Shown in pieces: positions 19,601 through 22,805 of a stretch of 23,231 nt of DNA; position 1 is the first letter of the stretch; every line of letters begins with the position of its first letter. The DNA is taken from assembly GCA_000444245.1 (NCBI GenBank), contig ATSW01008036.1:1-23231 (forward strand), in the 5' to 3' direction. The notes beneath the pieces are model-generated. The model worked only from the letters and a program-made list of their open reading frames with translations. It did no database searches and was not told the DNA's origin. The position numbers and the translations under genes were made by a program. The DNA is from Botryllus schlosseri. Lineage: Eukaryota > Chordata > Ascidiacea > Stolidobranchia > Styelidae.

Positions 19601-22404
19601 CATTGCAATGGTACACGAAAAGTACGGCGATTTTGTTAATTGTACTTATTCTTCAAATTGCTGTAGCTAAAACCACTGTGAATACACAATGAAAGAATCA
19701 TGTCAGCAGTGGCGTCAAAACATAGAAAACTAAGCAACTAATGAGATTGACTAAATACGCTACTATGACCAACTGACTAATTCATTAGTACAGTATGCAG
19801 CATGTCGGAATGAAACTATAATCCAGAACACAAAAAGTATGGATTCATCGCAACCAAATACGAAGAATAATGTTTGTGGTTTGTATTAAAACCTGTTTTA
19901 ACGAGGCCATGAGTTCAAGCTTCTTGAAAAGGCACCTTGAACGGCATCTGAATCATGCAGAAAAGACATCCTCGTTTGCCAAAACAAGTCCTCTACATTC
20001 TCTACTGTAAGAATGTCACACTCTGGATTGACATGCTTTTGCAAAAGAAACAGTTGCATCTATCGAATTTAATCACAATGTCAATAACTTATAAATATCG
20101 GTATTGGTCATTCAGGAGCATCGTGGTACGCAGCGCAGTAAAATACAAATTGGTGGTACTTGTTCGGAAAAGTGTAAGAAACGCTACTCTAGATAAATGT
20201 GAATTTGTTTATCAAAACACTATATATGAGTACTATATTTGATTAGTATTGAGTATTCAAGAGTATACAGTACAAAGCAAACCTAGAATGGTTTGGAGAG
20301 GTTGCTTAGTCTCAGGACTCCCATGAAACATGATTCCTATTTACCTTACTTTATTACTCAACATTTGCTCATGAATGATAGTTGTTTTCTATTACAGAAT
20401 TGCACAATCAATTTTCGAATTATATGATTTATTTCTATGGTACTAGTTGCATAGCCTCTTTAGAAACCAGTGAAAGTGTAGTTTGGGACCACTCAGTCAG
20501 AGTCCAAGAACCCAAGATGTTGTTTCGATAATTAGTGTATTTTTCAAGACAGAGCGCGCTGTGTCAATAGAGTGAATACATAAGGTTATGCAGCGTTACG
20601 ACTTTGAAAGACTTCAGCAACTTAACGCCAAGAGCCATACAAGCAACCGCATGAAGCTTGCGAATTAGGAATTGATGACCTGGTGCACATGTCTGCTGCC
20701 TTCTGATGTGCCCCTTCGAAAACAGAAGATGAGCGGATATCTAATTCATGTTACTTGGAAGAAGTCCTGGAAATATTGATCCTCTGAGATTTGGTTCTCA
20801 CGTCTGAATAGTGATTTCCAGCTTTGATTCTGATGAAGAAATGTTGAAATATTGCAACCATTTATTCTCGTTTTCCATACCATTGTGTTGCCGGCTTCTA
20901 TCTCGAACTTTATCTGATGAGTGTTTCGTTTGTATTTTCTGTTTTATGTACACATTTAATTTCAGCATTTTGTAAGACTTCGTTTGCACCAATTTCACTT
21001 TATTTCTTCAGAGCCTTGGGCCTTCTTTTCAATAATTCTGCATTTGAGGCCAACGACGGAAATGCGACTCATCAAATGCAATGCTACGGAATGGGTAGAT
21101 ATTACGACTTCAATATTATGTTCTATTTGGATCAATTGACAGTTTTATGCAGTGTTTCCTGATGAATGTGAGAAATATTATGGCCCGCACCCAACAGGAT
21201 GTTTGAAGACAGTATGGGACATTGTTGAATGTTTGGCTGAAGGAGCGCGTTTTCCTATGAAACTGCCTGCGCCTGAACATGCACGTATTGATAACCTGAA
21301 CTTGAGGCAAGCAGATTTTGTAGTCGCTGATGATGTGATATTATATCGCGTGTGTATGTTTTAGGCAAGTCATAAATGAAACTGAGTACACAAGGTATTC
21401 AGCTGATGATGGTAACAAAAAGAGTCAAGTTGACTGCTTTGGTCTTGGTAAACTTTTAATTATAATATCAAGATCCTTCTTCTAAAAATGGATATTTTAA
21501 AGTTTATCCTGACGGTTGTACGAAATACTACGGTCCTCATCCAGTGGAATGCTTGGTGACAATATGGACAACTGCAACTTGCCTTGAAGAAGGATATAAA
21601 TATCCAAGAAAGTTATCAAACAAGCGGTTGAAGGAATTGGACACTTGGAATATCAGGTTTTAGTGTCTTCTTGAATTTTTGTAAGCATGATTCGAGCTGT
21701 AGCGATTATTTTCAGACAACTATCTGGATTCTTCAATGCGACTGCTATGTCAGCTGACAGTGGAAGTCTTGTGAATCAAACGTATTGCTTTGGAATCGGT
21801 AAACTTTTGTTTAGTGGTCAGTTGTCTTTATATTCTGTGATATTTTGATGGATAGAATTCCCAACGCACTGTACAAAGTACTATGGTCCCCATGCTTTGG
21901 AATGTCTCGAAACTATCTGGAACAATTCTCATTGTAAATCTGAAGGACACGGATATCCGGCCAAGCTACAACCTAGTGAATTGACGAGACTTGATTCTNT
22001 GAATCTCAGGTACATTTCAATTTCTCAAGTTCAAGTTGATGNATGNTTTTTCATTTNTTATCCGGNAAAANCTTCCTNATAGNGAAATTATCAACGANTT
22101 CAATGGGACNAAGTNNTCGGCTGATTCNGGAAACGTCACCAGCCAATTNCTGTGTTTTGGAATCAGTGAGGCTTGTTGNNGCTCACTCATNNTTNAATTC
22201 TNCNTCTTNNTTTTTTNTGTTNCAGAGTATCCTTCCAACTGTTCTTCATATTACGGTGCCTATTCNGAAGCATGTCTCACCACACTATGGAATAGAGTGA
22301 TGTGTCTTCCAGAAGGAACTGGACATCCAACAAAATTGACTCCTGCGGACATCAAGTCCTTCACTGGAATGGGCATAAGGCGAGTTAATATAAAATTTGA
22401 GTAG
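1356..22404 (+). CDS. Giant modular four-cysteine repeat glycoprotein, 26 modules in 52 exons, 5' end outside window
   Basis: The exons alternate between 83 nt (A) and 154 nt (B), each bounded by AG and GT except two GC donors in cycle 7. A starts in phase 2 (split Arg, AG|G or AG|A) and ends in phase 1; B runs from phase 1 to phase 2. One module is 79 residues: an A part with sequon FNxT/S and motif SADxG...QxxCFG, then a B part with YPxxCxKYYGPHPxxCLxT, WxxxxCxxxG, P-K-L and a terminal NLR-like tail. All 26 modules keep four Cys, and none has an indel or a stop. Even Cys number and dense sequons suggest a secreted or cell-surface protein with two disulfides per module (inference). No transmembrane segment, signal peptide or initiator ATG is visible; the N-terminus lies upstream. 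The end at 22404 assumes the last exon is terminal; otherwise coding ends at 22379 and continues. I recognise no named domain family and assign no function. Confidence 0.9.
1710..2003 (+). CDS. Module 1b (exons 1710-1792, 1850-2003)
   Basis: Type b. The A part is QVINETSTTRNTADSGN and ends VDCFGL; the B part is VYPDGCTNYYGPHPMQCL and ends QLDTWTIR. This is one of only two modules without the residue-7 sequon: Ser stands there, and a sequon (NET) lies three residues earlier. B uses the less usual acceptor TTCAAG. Introns are 57 bp inside the module and 64 bp after it. Confidence 0.9.
2068..2362 (+). CDS. Module 1c (exons 2068-2150, 2209-2362)
   Basis: Type c. The A part is NISQFFNDTALSADSGS followed by LVNQTYCFGM; the B part is EYPNKCTKYYGPHPLKCL, LWNYAHCISEG and a tail ARHDAMNLR. 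It carries three sequons (NIS, NDT, NQT). The c type is marked by the TALSADSGSLV run and by HD before the tail. Confidence 0.9.
2420..2717 (+). CDS. Module 1d (exons 2420-2502, 2564-2717)
   Basis: Type d. The A part is QIINEFNVTKSSADSGN followed by RTSQMRCFGI; the B part is EYPSGCDTYYGAYSKPCL and ends SFTGMGLR. In d modules PHP after YYG is replaced by a P-less AYS/GYS/AHS triplet, and the tail is FTGMG instead of a D-x-x-N helix-like end. Sequons are NVT and NRT. The donor at 2718 (GTAAAC) opens the 1.5-kb intron 1. Confidence 0.9.
2718..4237 (+). other. Intron 1 between cycles 1 and 2
   Basis: This 1,520-bp intron runs from a GTAAAC donor to a TTTATAG acceptor. Its first 75 bp resemble the starts of introns 2 and 4 (shared CTCATTTGA-TGACA stretch at 2779-2794). 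A 152-bp MITE-like element sits at 2796-2947. I see no further exon; the rest is AT-rich sequence. Confidence 0.7.
2796..2947. mobile_element. Short MITE related to the hAT element at 17138
   Basis: The ends are near inverted repeats: CACGCCGAAC on the left, and CACGCCGGGC as the reverse complement of the right (8 of 10). The left end continues as CCGAACCAGGGTATGCCAGG, which matches 22 of 24 bases over 2799-2822 with the left end of the 1.1-kb element at 17138. No target duplication is visible, so either the edges are slightly wrong or the flanks have decayed. It has no coding capacity and would be mobilised in trans, if at all. Confidence 0.55.
4238..4532 (+). CDS. Module 2a (exons 4238-4320, 4379-4532)
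   Basis: Type a. The A part is PVISLFNNSAISADNGD followed by VSHQMKCFGM; the B part is EYPDDCKKYYGPHPTPCL, IWGTAKCLPEG and PSKLNSTEHARIDNLNLR. Sequons are NNS and a second one, NST, in the B part. It is nearly identical to 3a and 5a, which points to recent duplication. The donor after A is GTGGGT. Confidence 0.9.
4597..4891 (+). CDS. Module 2b (exons 4597-4679, 4738-4891)
   Basis: Type b. The A part is QVIGETNRTRRLSDSGD followed by SKSQIECFGL; the B part is VYPKDCIKYYGPHPVDCL, MWATATCVSQG and LKELDTWNIR. The sequon is NRT at residue 7. It pairs closely with 3b and 5b. Introns are 64 bp before and 58 bp inside. Confidence 0.9.
4946..5241 (+). CDS. Module 2c (exons 4946-5028, 5088-5241)
   Basis: Type c. 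The A part is QISAFFNTTALSADSGS followed by LVSQTYCFGM; the B part is EYPTHCTKYYGPHPLECL and LWDYAHCIPEG, with tail HDSMNLR. The sequon is NTT. The B acceptor is TTAAG (not CAG/TAG), as in 3c. The exon ends CTTCG before a GTTCGT donor, so the split Arg is CG|G here instead of AG|G; the next exon supplies the G. Confidence 0.9.
5307..5611 (+). CDS. Module 2d (exons 5307-5389, 5458-5611)
   Basis: Type d. The A part is EIINEFNDTKSSADSGH followed by RTSQLRCFGL; the B part is EYPPGCDTYYGGYSNPCL and ends AFTGMGLR. The residue-7 sequon is NDT; the second d-type sequon (NRT) is lost because His replaces Asn. The 68-bp internal intron begins with a short (GACTCA)n run at 5394-5412, which is absent from the d introns of the other cycles. 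Confidence 0.9.
5612..6701 (+). other. Intron 2 between cycles 2 and 3, paralogous to intron 4
   Basis: This 1,090-bp intron holds no exon. Stretches 5683-5870 and 6180-6410 match intron 4 (11130-12030 and 12650-13640) once the two hAT insertions there are removed. The empty sites are at about 5722-5729 and at 6195-6202 (TCTATTGA). A GA-rich microsatellite lies at 6411-6430. The rest is AT-rich. Confidence 0.75.
6411..6430. repeat. (GA)n microsatellite
   Basis: Twenty bases of GA-rich sequence with one interruption lie in intron 2. The matching part of intron 4 has no such run. Confidence 0.9.
6702..6996 (+). CDS. Module 3a (exons 6702-6784, 6843-6996)
   Basis: Type a. The A part is PVIALFNNSAISADNGD followed by VSHQLKCFGM; the B part is EYPDDCKKYYGPHPTTCL, IWDTAKCLPEG and LNSTEHARIDNLNLR. 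Sequons are NNS and NST. The acceptor intron (TTGTATTATAG) resembles those before 2a and 5a. Confidence 0.9.
7060..7354 (+). CDS. Module 3b (exons 7060-7142, 7201-7354)
   Basis: Type b. The A part is QVIEETNTTRRLSDTGN followed by SKSQMECFGL; the B part is VYPEDCIKYYGPHPVDCL, MWTTATCVSQG and LKELDTWNIR. The sequon is NTT. Donor GTAAGT and acceptor TTTCAG are near consensus. Confidence 0.9.
7408..7704 (+). CDS. Module 3c (exons 7408-7490, 7551-7704)
   Basis: Type c. The A part is QISASFNATALSADSGS followed by LVSQTYCFGM; the B part is EYPTHCTKYYGPHPLKCL, LWDYAHCVPEG and HDSMNLR. The sequon is NAT. It uses a TTAAG acceptor and a CG|GTTGGT donor, like 2c. Confidence 0.9.
7770..8065 (+). CDS. Module 3d (exons 7770-7852, 7912-8065)
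   Basis: Type d. The A part is EIINEFNSTKSSADLGN followed by RTSQLRCFGL; the B part is EYPSGCETYYGAYSIPCL, LWDSVRCVTEG and TFTGMGLR. Sequons are NST and NRT. Leu replaces Ser in the SADSG motif, the only such change among d modules. Confidence 0.9.
8066..9670 (+). other. Intron 3 between cycles 3 and 4
   Basis: This 1,605-bp intron starts with GTGATC and ends with ATGCAG. Its first 180 bp (8147-8250) match the start of the window. Most of the rest is an inverted-repeat element at 8353-9437. I see no exon in it. Confidence 0.75.
8353..9437. mobile_element. Inverted-repeat DNA element with CATGGTATGG ends
   Basis: A perfect 17-bp terminal inverted repeat, CATGGTATGGTATGGAA, lies at 8353-8369 and, inverted, at 9421-9437. 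Imperfect similarity runs further in: GAAATTTC and GGTATGG repeats at 8370-8440, mirrored at 9355-9420. The element is 1,085 bp, AT-rich, and has no recognisable transposase, so it looks non-autonomous. No target duplication is obvious next to these edges, so the superfamily stays open. Confidence 0.65.
9671..9966 (+). CDS. Module 4a (exons 9671-9753, 9813-9966)
   Basis: Type a, of the subgroup opening with PL (shared with 6a). The A part is PLTALFNYSAISADNGD followed by VSYQWKCFGM; the B part is KYPDHCEKYYGPHPTKCL, IWNSTMCLPEG and LNASEHARIDNLNLR. Three sequons are present (NYS, NST, NAS). The A exon ends in A rather than G before a GTTAGT donor, so the junction residue is Lys instead of Glu. 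Confidence 0.9.
10028..10325 (+). CDS. Module 4b (exons 10028-10110, 10172-10325)
   Basis: Type b. The A part is QIIRESNTTRRLSDNGD followed by SKSQLECFGL; the B part is VYPDSCIKYYGPHPVDCL, MWTTATCVSQG and LKKLDTWNIR. The sequon is NTT. The B acceptor is ATATCAG, read G|TA for Val, whereas most b modules use G|TT or G|TC. Confidence 0.9.
10380..10672 (+). CDS. Module 4c (exons 10380-10462, 10519-10672)
   Basis: Type c. The A part is EISSFFNGTALSADSGS followed by LVNQTYCFGL; the B part is EYPEHCTKYYGPHPIECL, LWNYAHCIYEG and RRHDSMNLR. Sequons are NGT and NQT. The B exon ends CTTAG before GTAATT, so the split Arg is AG|G, unlike 2c, 3c and 5c. Confidence 0.9.
10770..11065 (+). CDS. Module 4d (exons 10770-10852, 10912-11065)
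   Basis: Type d. The A part is QIINEFNNTKSSADSGN followed by RTSQLRCFGL; the B part is EYPSGCDTYYGGYSNPCL, LWGSVRCLPEG and SFTGMGLR. Sequons are NNT and NRT. The preceding intron, 97 bp, is longer than most. The donor GTAAAT opens the 2.7-kb intron 4. Confidence 0.9.
11193..11847. mobile_element. Non-autonomous hAT element (655 bp) with 8-bp target duplication
   Basis: The ends are CCGGGGTGTCAAAC on the left and, reverse-complemented, CAGGGGTGTCAAAC on the right (13 of 14). The exact 8-bp duplication ATTTACAC lies at 11185-11192 and 11848-11855. Subterminal GGCCCACGAAGCAATT and GCGGCCCGTGAG resemble widespread animal hAT (Charlie-like) ends. No transposase frame is present. The equivalent site in intron 2 (about 5722) is empty. 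Confidence 0.88.
12675..13425. mobile_element. Non-autonomous hAT element (about 750 bp), right end eroded
   Basis: The left end reads ATTGATTCTCAACC followed by GGGCGTCCGCGGACCCCTAG. The right end has GGGGGTCCGCGAGTGTCCC and CACGAAGCCAATAAGGT. Both fit the common hAT type with TTCTCAACC and GGGGTCCGCG termini, but the last dozen bases of the right terminus are missing or altered. The flanks TCTATTGC (12667-12674) and TCTATTGG (13426-13433) agree in 7 of 8 bases. The paralogous empty site in intron 2 reads TCTATTGA once (6195-6202), which supports the duplication. No transposase frame is seen. Confidence 0.8.
13750..14045 (+). CDS. Module 5a (exons 13750-13832, 13892-14045)
   Basis: Type a. 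The A part is PVIALFNKSAISADNGD followed by VSHQMKCFGM; the B part is KYPDNCKKYYGPHPTTCL, IWDTAKCLPEG and HTRIDDLNLR. Sequons are NKS and NST. As in 4a, the A exon ends in A (GTATGT donor), giving Lys at the exon junction, although the rest is closest to 2a and 3a. Such a mosaic could come from gene conversion. Confidence 0.9.
14110..14402 (+). CDS. Module 5b (exons 14110-14192, 14249-14402)
   Basis: Type b. The A part is QVIGETNTTRRLSDSGD followed by SKSQMECFGL; the B part is VYPEDCIKYYGPHPVDCL, MWTTATCVSQG and LKELDTWNIR. The sequon is NTT. In the B part it differs from 3b only by KKLAKSR for KKLSNSR. Confidence 0.9.
14456..14751 (+). CDS. Module 5c (exons 14456-14538, 14598-14751)
   Basis: Type c. 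The A part is QISAFFNTTALSADAGS followed by LVSQTYCFGM; the B part is EYPTHCTKYYGPHPVECL, LWNYAHCIREG and ARHDSMNLR. The sequon is NTT. It uses a TCAAG acceptor and a CG|GTTTGT donor, so the split-Arg CG codon is shared with 2c and 3c. Confidence 0.9.
14818..15113 (+). CDS. Module 5d (exons 14818-14900, 14960-15113)
   Basis: Type d. The A part is QIIDEFNGTKSTADSGN followed by RTSQLRCFGL; the B part is EYPSGCDTYYGAHSIPCL, LWGMVRCLPEG and SFTGMGLR. Sequons are NGT and NRT. The following intron to cycle 6 is only 152 bp, the one inter-cycle intron that has stayed short. Confidence 0.9.
15266..15565 (+). CDS. Module 6a (exons 15266-15348, 15412-15565)
   Basis: Type a, PL subgroup like 4a. The A part is PLLDLFNSSAISADSND followed by VSHQIKCFGM; the B part is VYPDGCLKYYGPHPTECL, IWETAECLDVG and HARIDSLNLR. 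The sequon is NSS. The junction residue is Val, as in 1a and 7a. The A donor GTTATT is a poor match to consensus, so splicing here could be inefficient. Confidence 0.88.
15703..16000 (+). CDS. Module 6b, most divergent module (exons 15703-15785, 15847-16000)
   Basis: Type b. The A part is QVINETNTTRRMSDNGD followed by SASQMHCFGL; the B part is VYPVNCTTYYGPNPVTCY, IWSIASCVWQG and LKELGTMDIR. It has PNP for PHP, CY for CL, and GTMDIR for the DTWNIR tail, but all four Cys and both exon lengths are kept. Sequons are NET, NTT and NCT. A good GTAAGA donor follows, leading into a 5-kb intron; no c or d module of this cycle exists. Confidence 0.88.
16543..16618 (+). other. Possible alternative terminal exon (weak)
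   Basis: After an acceptor-like CTATCATAG, a phase-2 frame reads split Arg, KLDDLQRSLDSKTSAVG, RQGVSMK, then TAA. The hydrophobic/polar pattern could form a short coiled coil. Its phase fits the 6b donor, so a transcript could end here after 26 added residues. No good poly(A) signal was noted just downstream. It may be chance. Confidence 0.2.
17138..18241. mobile_element. Non-autonomous hAT element (1,104 bp) with perfect 8-bp target duplication
   Basis: The termini are CATGGGCGCCGAAC and, reverse-complemented from the right end, CATAGGCGCCGGAC (12 of 14). They are flanked by exact GTTCCAAA copies at 17130-17137 and 18242-18249. The interior at 17280-17800 is visibly richer in GC and CpG than its surroundings. 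It contains internal repeats: GCCAATTAGCGAGA at 17335-17348 and 17357-17370, and AATCGCRTCTGCAATA-like units near 17512, 17562 and 17614. The longest open stretch (118 codons at 17442-17798) resembles nothing I know, so the element seems to be mobilised in trans. Confidence 0.87.
18253..18375. repeat. Degenerate tandem repeat, AAGTTGCATGAAAAATCG-like units
   Basis: About five imperfect units of 20-30 bp, each with AGTTGCA or AGTTACAT followed by A-rich sequence and often CGAAAA, directly follow the hAT target duplication. Similar AGTTGCA- and AGTCGCAT-spaced sequence lies at 16870-16935, on the other side of the element. Confidence 0.6.
19830..20010 (+). pseudogene. Decayed hAT/ZBED-type transposase N-terminal fragment
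   Basis: Translation near 19834 gives KYGFIATKYEE, and a shifted frame from about 19878 gives VVCIKTCFNEAMSS followed by SFLKRHLERHLNHAEK, ending in SSFAKTSP. This order resembles the BED-like start of ZBED5/FAM200/SCAND3-type hAT transposases: a KYGF segment, a C-x-x-C, N-E-A-M, then LKRHLExxH. The two segments are in different frames, and the second runs into a stop near 20005, so it is dead. The rest of the transposase is not recognisable here. Confidence 0.5.
21012..21306 (+). CDS. Module 7a (exons 21012-21094, 21153-21306)
   Basis: Type a. The A part is ALGLLFNNSAFEANDGN followed by ATHQMQCYGM; the B part is VFPDECEKYYGPHPTGCL, VWDIVECLAEG and HARIDNLNLR. Sequons are NNS and NAT. It shares ALG, CYG, VFPDEC and AEGAR with 1a. 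The donor after B is GC (AG|GCAAGC) and starts a 58-bp GC-AG intron. Confidence 0.9.
21365..21656 (+). CDS. Module 7b (exons 21365-21447, 21503-21656)
   Basis: Type b. The A part is QVINETEYTRYSADDGN followed by KKSQVDCFGL; the B part is VYPDGCTKYYGPHPVECL, IWTTATCLEEG and LKELDTWNIR. Like 1b, it lacks the residue-7 sequon (Glu there) and has NET at residue 4 instead. The B acceptor is TTAAAG. Confidence 0.9.
21716..22009 (+). CDS. Module 7c (exons 21716-21798, 21856-22009)
   Basis: Type c. The A part is QLSGFFNATAMSADSGS followed by LVNQTYCFGI; the B part is EFPTHCTKYYGPHALECL, IWNNSHCKSEG and LTRLDS-x-NLR. Sequons are NAT, NQT and NNS. PHA replaces PHP. One codon near the end contains an N (21999; Met is expected from the other c modules). 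Confidence 0.88.
21999..22265. other. Cluster of ambiguous bases
   Basis: Many isolated N calls fall in module 7c's end, the 7c-7d intron and module 7d, while the rest of the window has none. Isolated Ns point to low-quality or conflicting base calls rather than a sized gap. Reads from near-identical d modules collapsing, or allelic differences, would explain it. Confidence 0.85.
22083..22379 (+). CDS. Module 7d, probably the last module (exons 22083-22165, 22226-22379)
   Basis: Type d, read through several N bases. The A part is EIIN-x-FNGTK-x-SADSGN, then VTSQ and LCFGI; the B part is KYPSNCSSYYGAYSEACL, LWNRVMCLPEG and SFTGMGIR. Sequons are NGT, NVT and NCS. Both exon lengths fit despite the poor base calls. 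After ATAAG the sequence is GCGAGT, not GT. Either translation continues RVNIKFE to a TAG at 22402-22404, or a GC donor is used. Confidence 0.82.
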
Positions 22405-22558
22405 AATATTCATATTGAAATGAAACCGGACATCTTCGCTGACACTTGTCAGGGGTAATCGTCAGCAACTAGTAGAGAATTGTAAACAACATTGTATATC
22501 TCAACATTTGTATCACAAAGTATAACGTCGCACCAACATGAAATTTTGAATAATCAGG

Positions 22559-22681
22559 GTGAAGAGAACGCTGAGCTCAAAGTACTATTTTTAGAAGGTA
22601 CATGAACTCCTGTTGGTGCAGGCTTGGTTGGAGTTCCTGTACCATCTAAAAAGACTGCATTGAGCTTTGCGCTTTCTTCAC
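22559..22681. repeat. Long hairpin, 52-bp arms with 19-nt loop
   Basis: Arms 22559-22610 and 22630-22681 are inverted repeats without gaps: 31 of 37 positions pair in the inner part, with matches such as AGCTCAA, GGTAC and GAACTCC, and about 11 of 15 in the outer part. The loop is rich in G and T. It lies between the likely stop codon and the poly(A) signal, so it would be in the 3' UTR. It could be a palindromic MITE remnant or a dsRNA/small-RNA precursor; the sequence does not decide. Confidence 0.8.
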
Positions 22682-22779
22682 TTCAGGTAAAATTACATTA
22701 GTTCAATCAGTTTTATGTTACCTACCTATTGTAAATTCCAAATAATAAGTTTCAATTTATATTAATAATCATTTATCTC

Positions 22780-22800
22780 AATAAAGTTGTTTTTTGTATG
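22780..22800 (+). terminator. Poly(A) signal with downstream GT/T-rich element
   Basis: AATAAA at 22780-22785 is followed at once by GTTGTTTTTTGTATG, a typical cleavage-stimulating stretch. It stands 375 bp after the stop that would end module 7d's exon, as expected for the 3' end of the repeat gene. Cleavage so close to the signal would be unusual, so the T-rich run may act on a site within a few tens of bases. Confidence 0.55.
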
Positions 22801-22805
22801 ATTTT

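Larger units (their letters stand above)
16001..21011 (+). other. Intron 6, 5 kb, between cycles 6 and 7
   Basis: It is bounded by a GTAAGA donor and a TTCTTCAG acceptor, phase 2 on both sides. The c and d modules expected after 6b are absent, and I find no remnants of their YYG or CFG motifs. The contents are a weak candidate exon (16543-16618), a hAT element (17138-18241), an AT-rich tandem repeat (18253-18375) and a decayed transposase fragment (19830-20010). In 18400-19800 and 20020-20990 I see no gene. Confidence 0.75.

Noticed and set aside
19445-19720. Cysteine-containing short frames near 19445-19720
   Set aside because: Cys pairs appear in more than one frame, but no frame stays open and there is no splice-site support.
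18497-20516. A complete 2-kb hAT element with GGGTTCTTAAC / GGTTCTTGGAC ends
   Set aside because: The proposed right end matches only loosely and no 8-bp duplication flanks it, so only the transposase-like fragment is kept.
20798-20998. 66-codon minus-strand frame
   Set aside because: Low-complexity polar sequence without recognisable motif, in intron 6; consistent with chance.
1356-22379. Regularly spaced repeats as a satellite or CRISPR-like array
   Set aside because: The repeats are exons with splice sites, codon-level conservation and variable sequence, and the spacers are introns.
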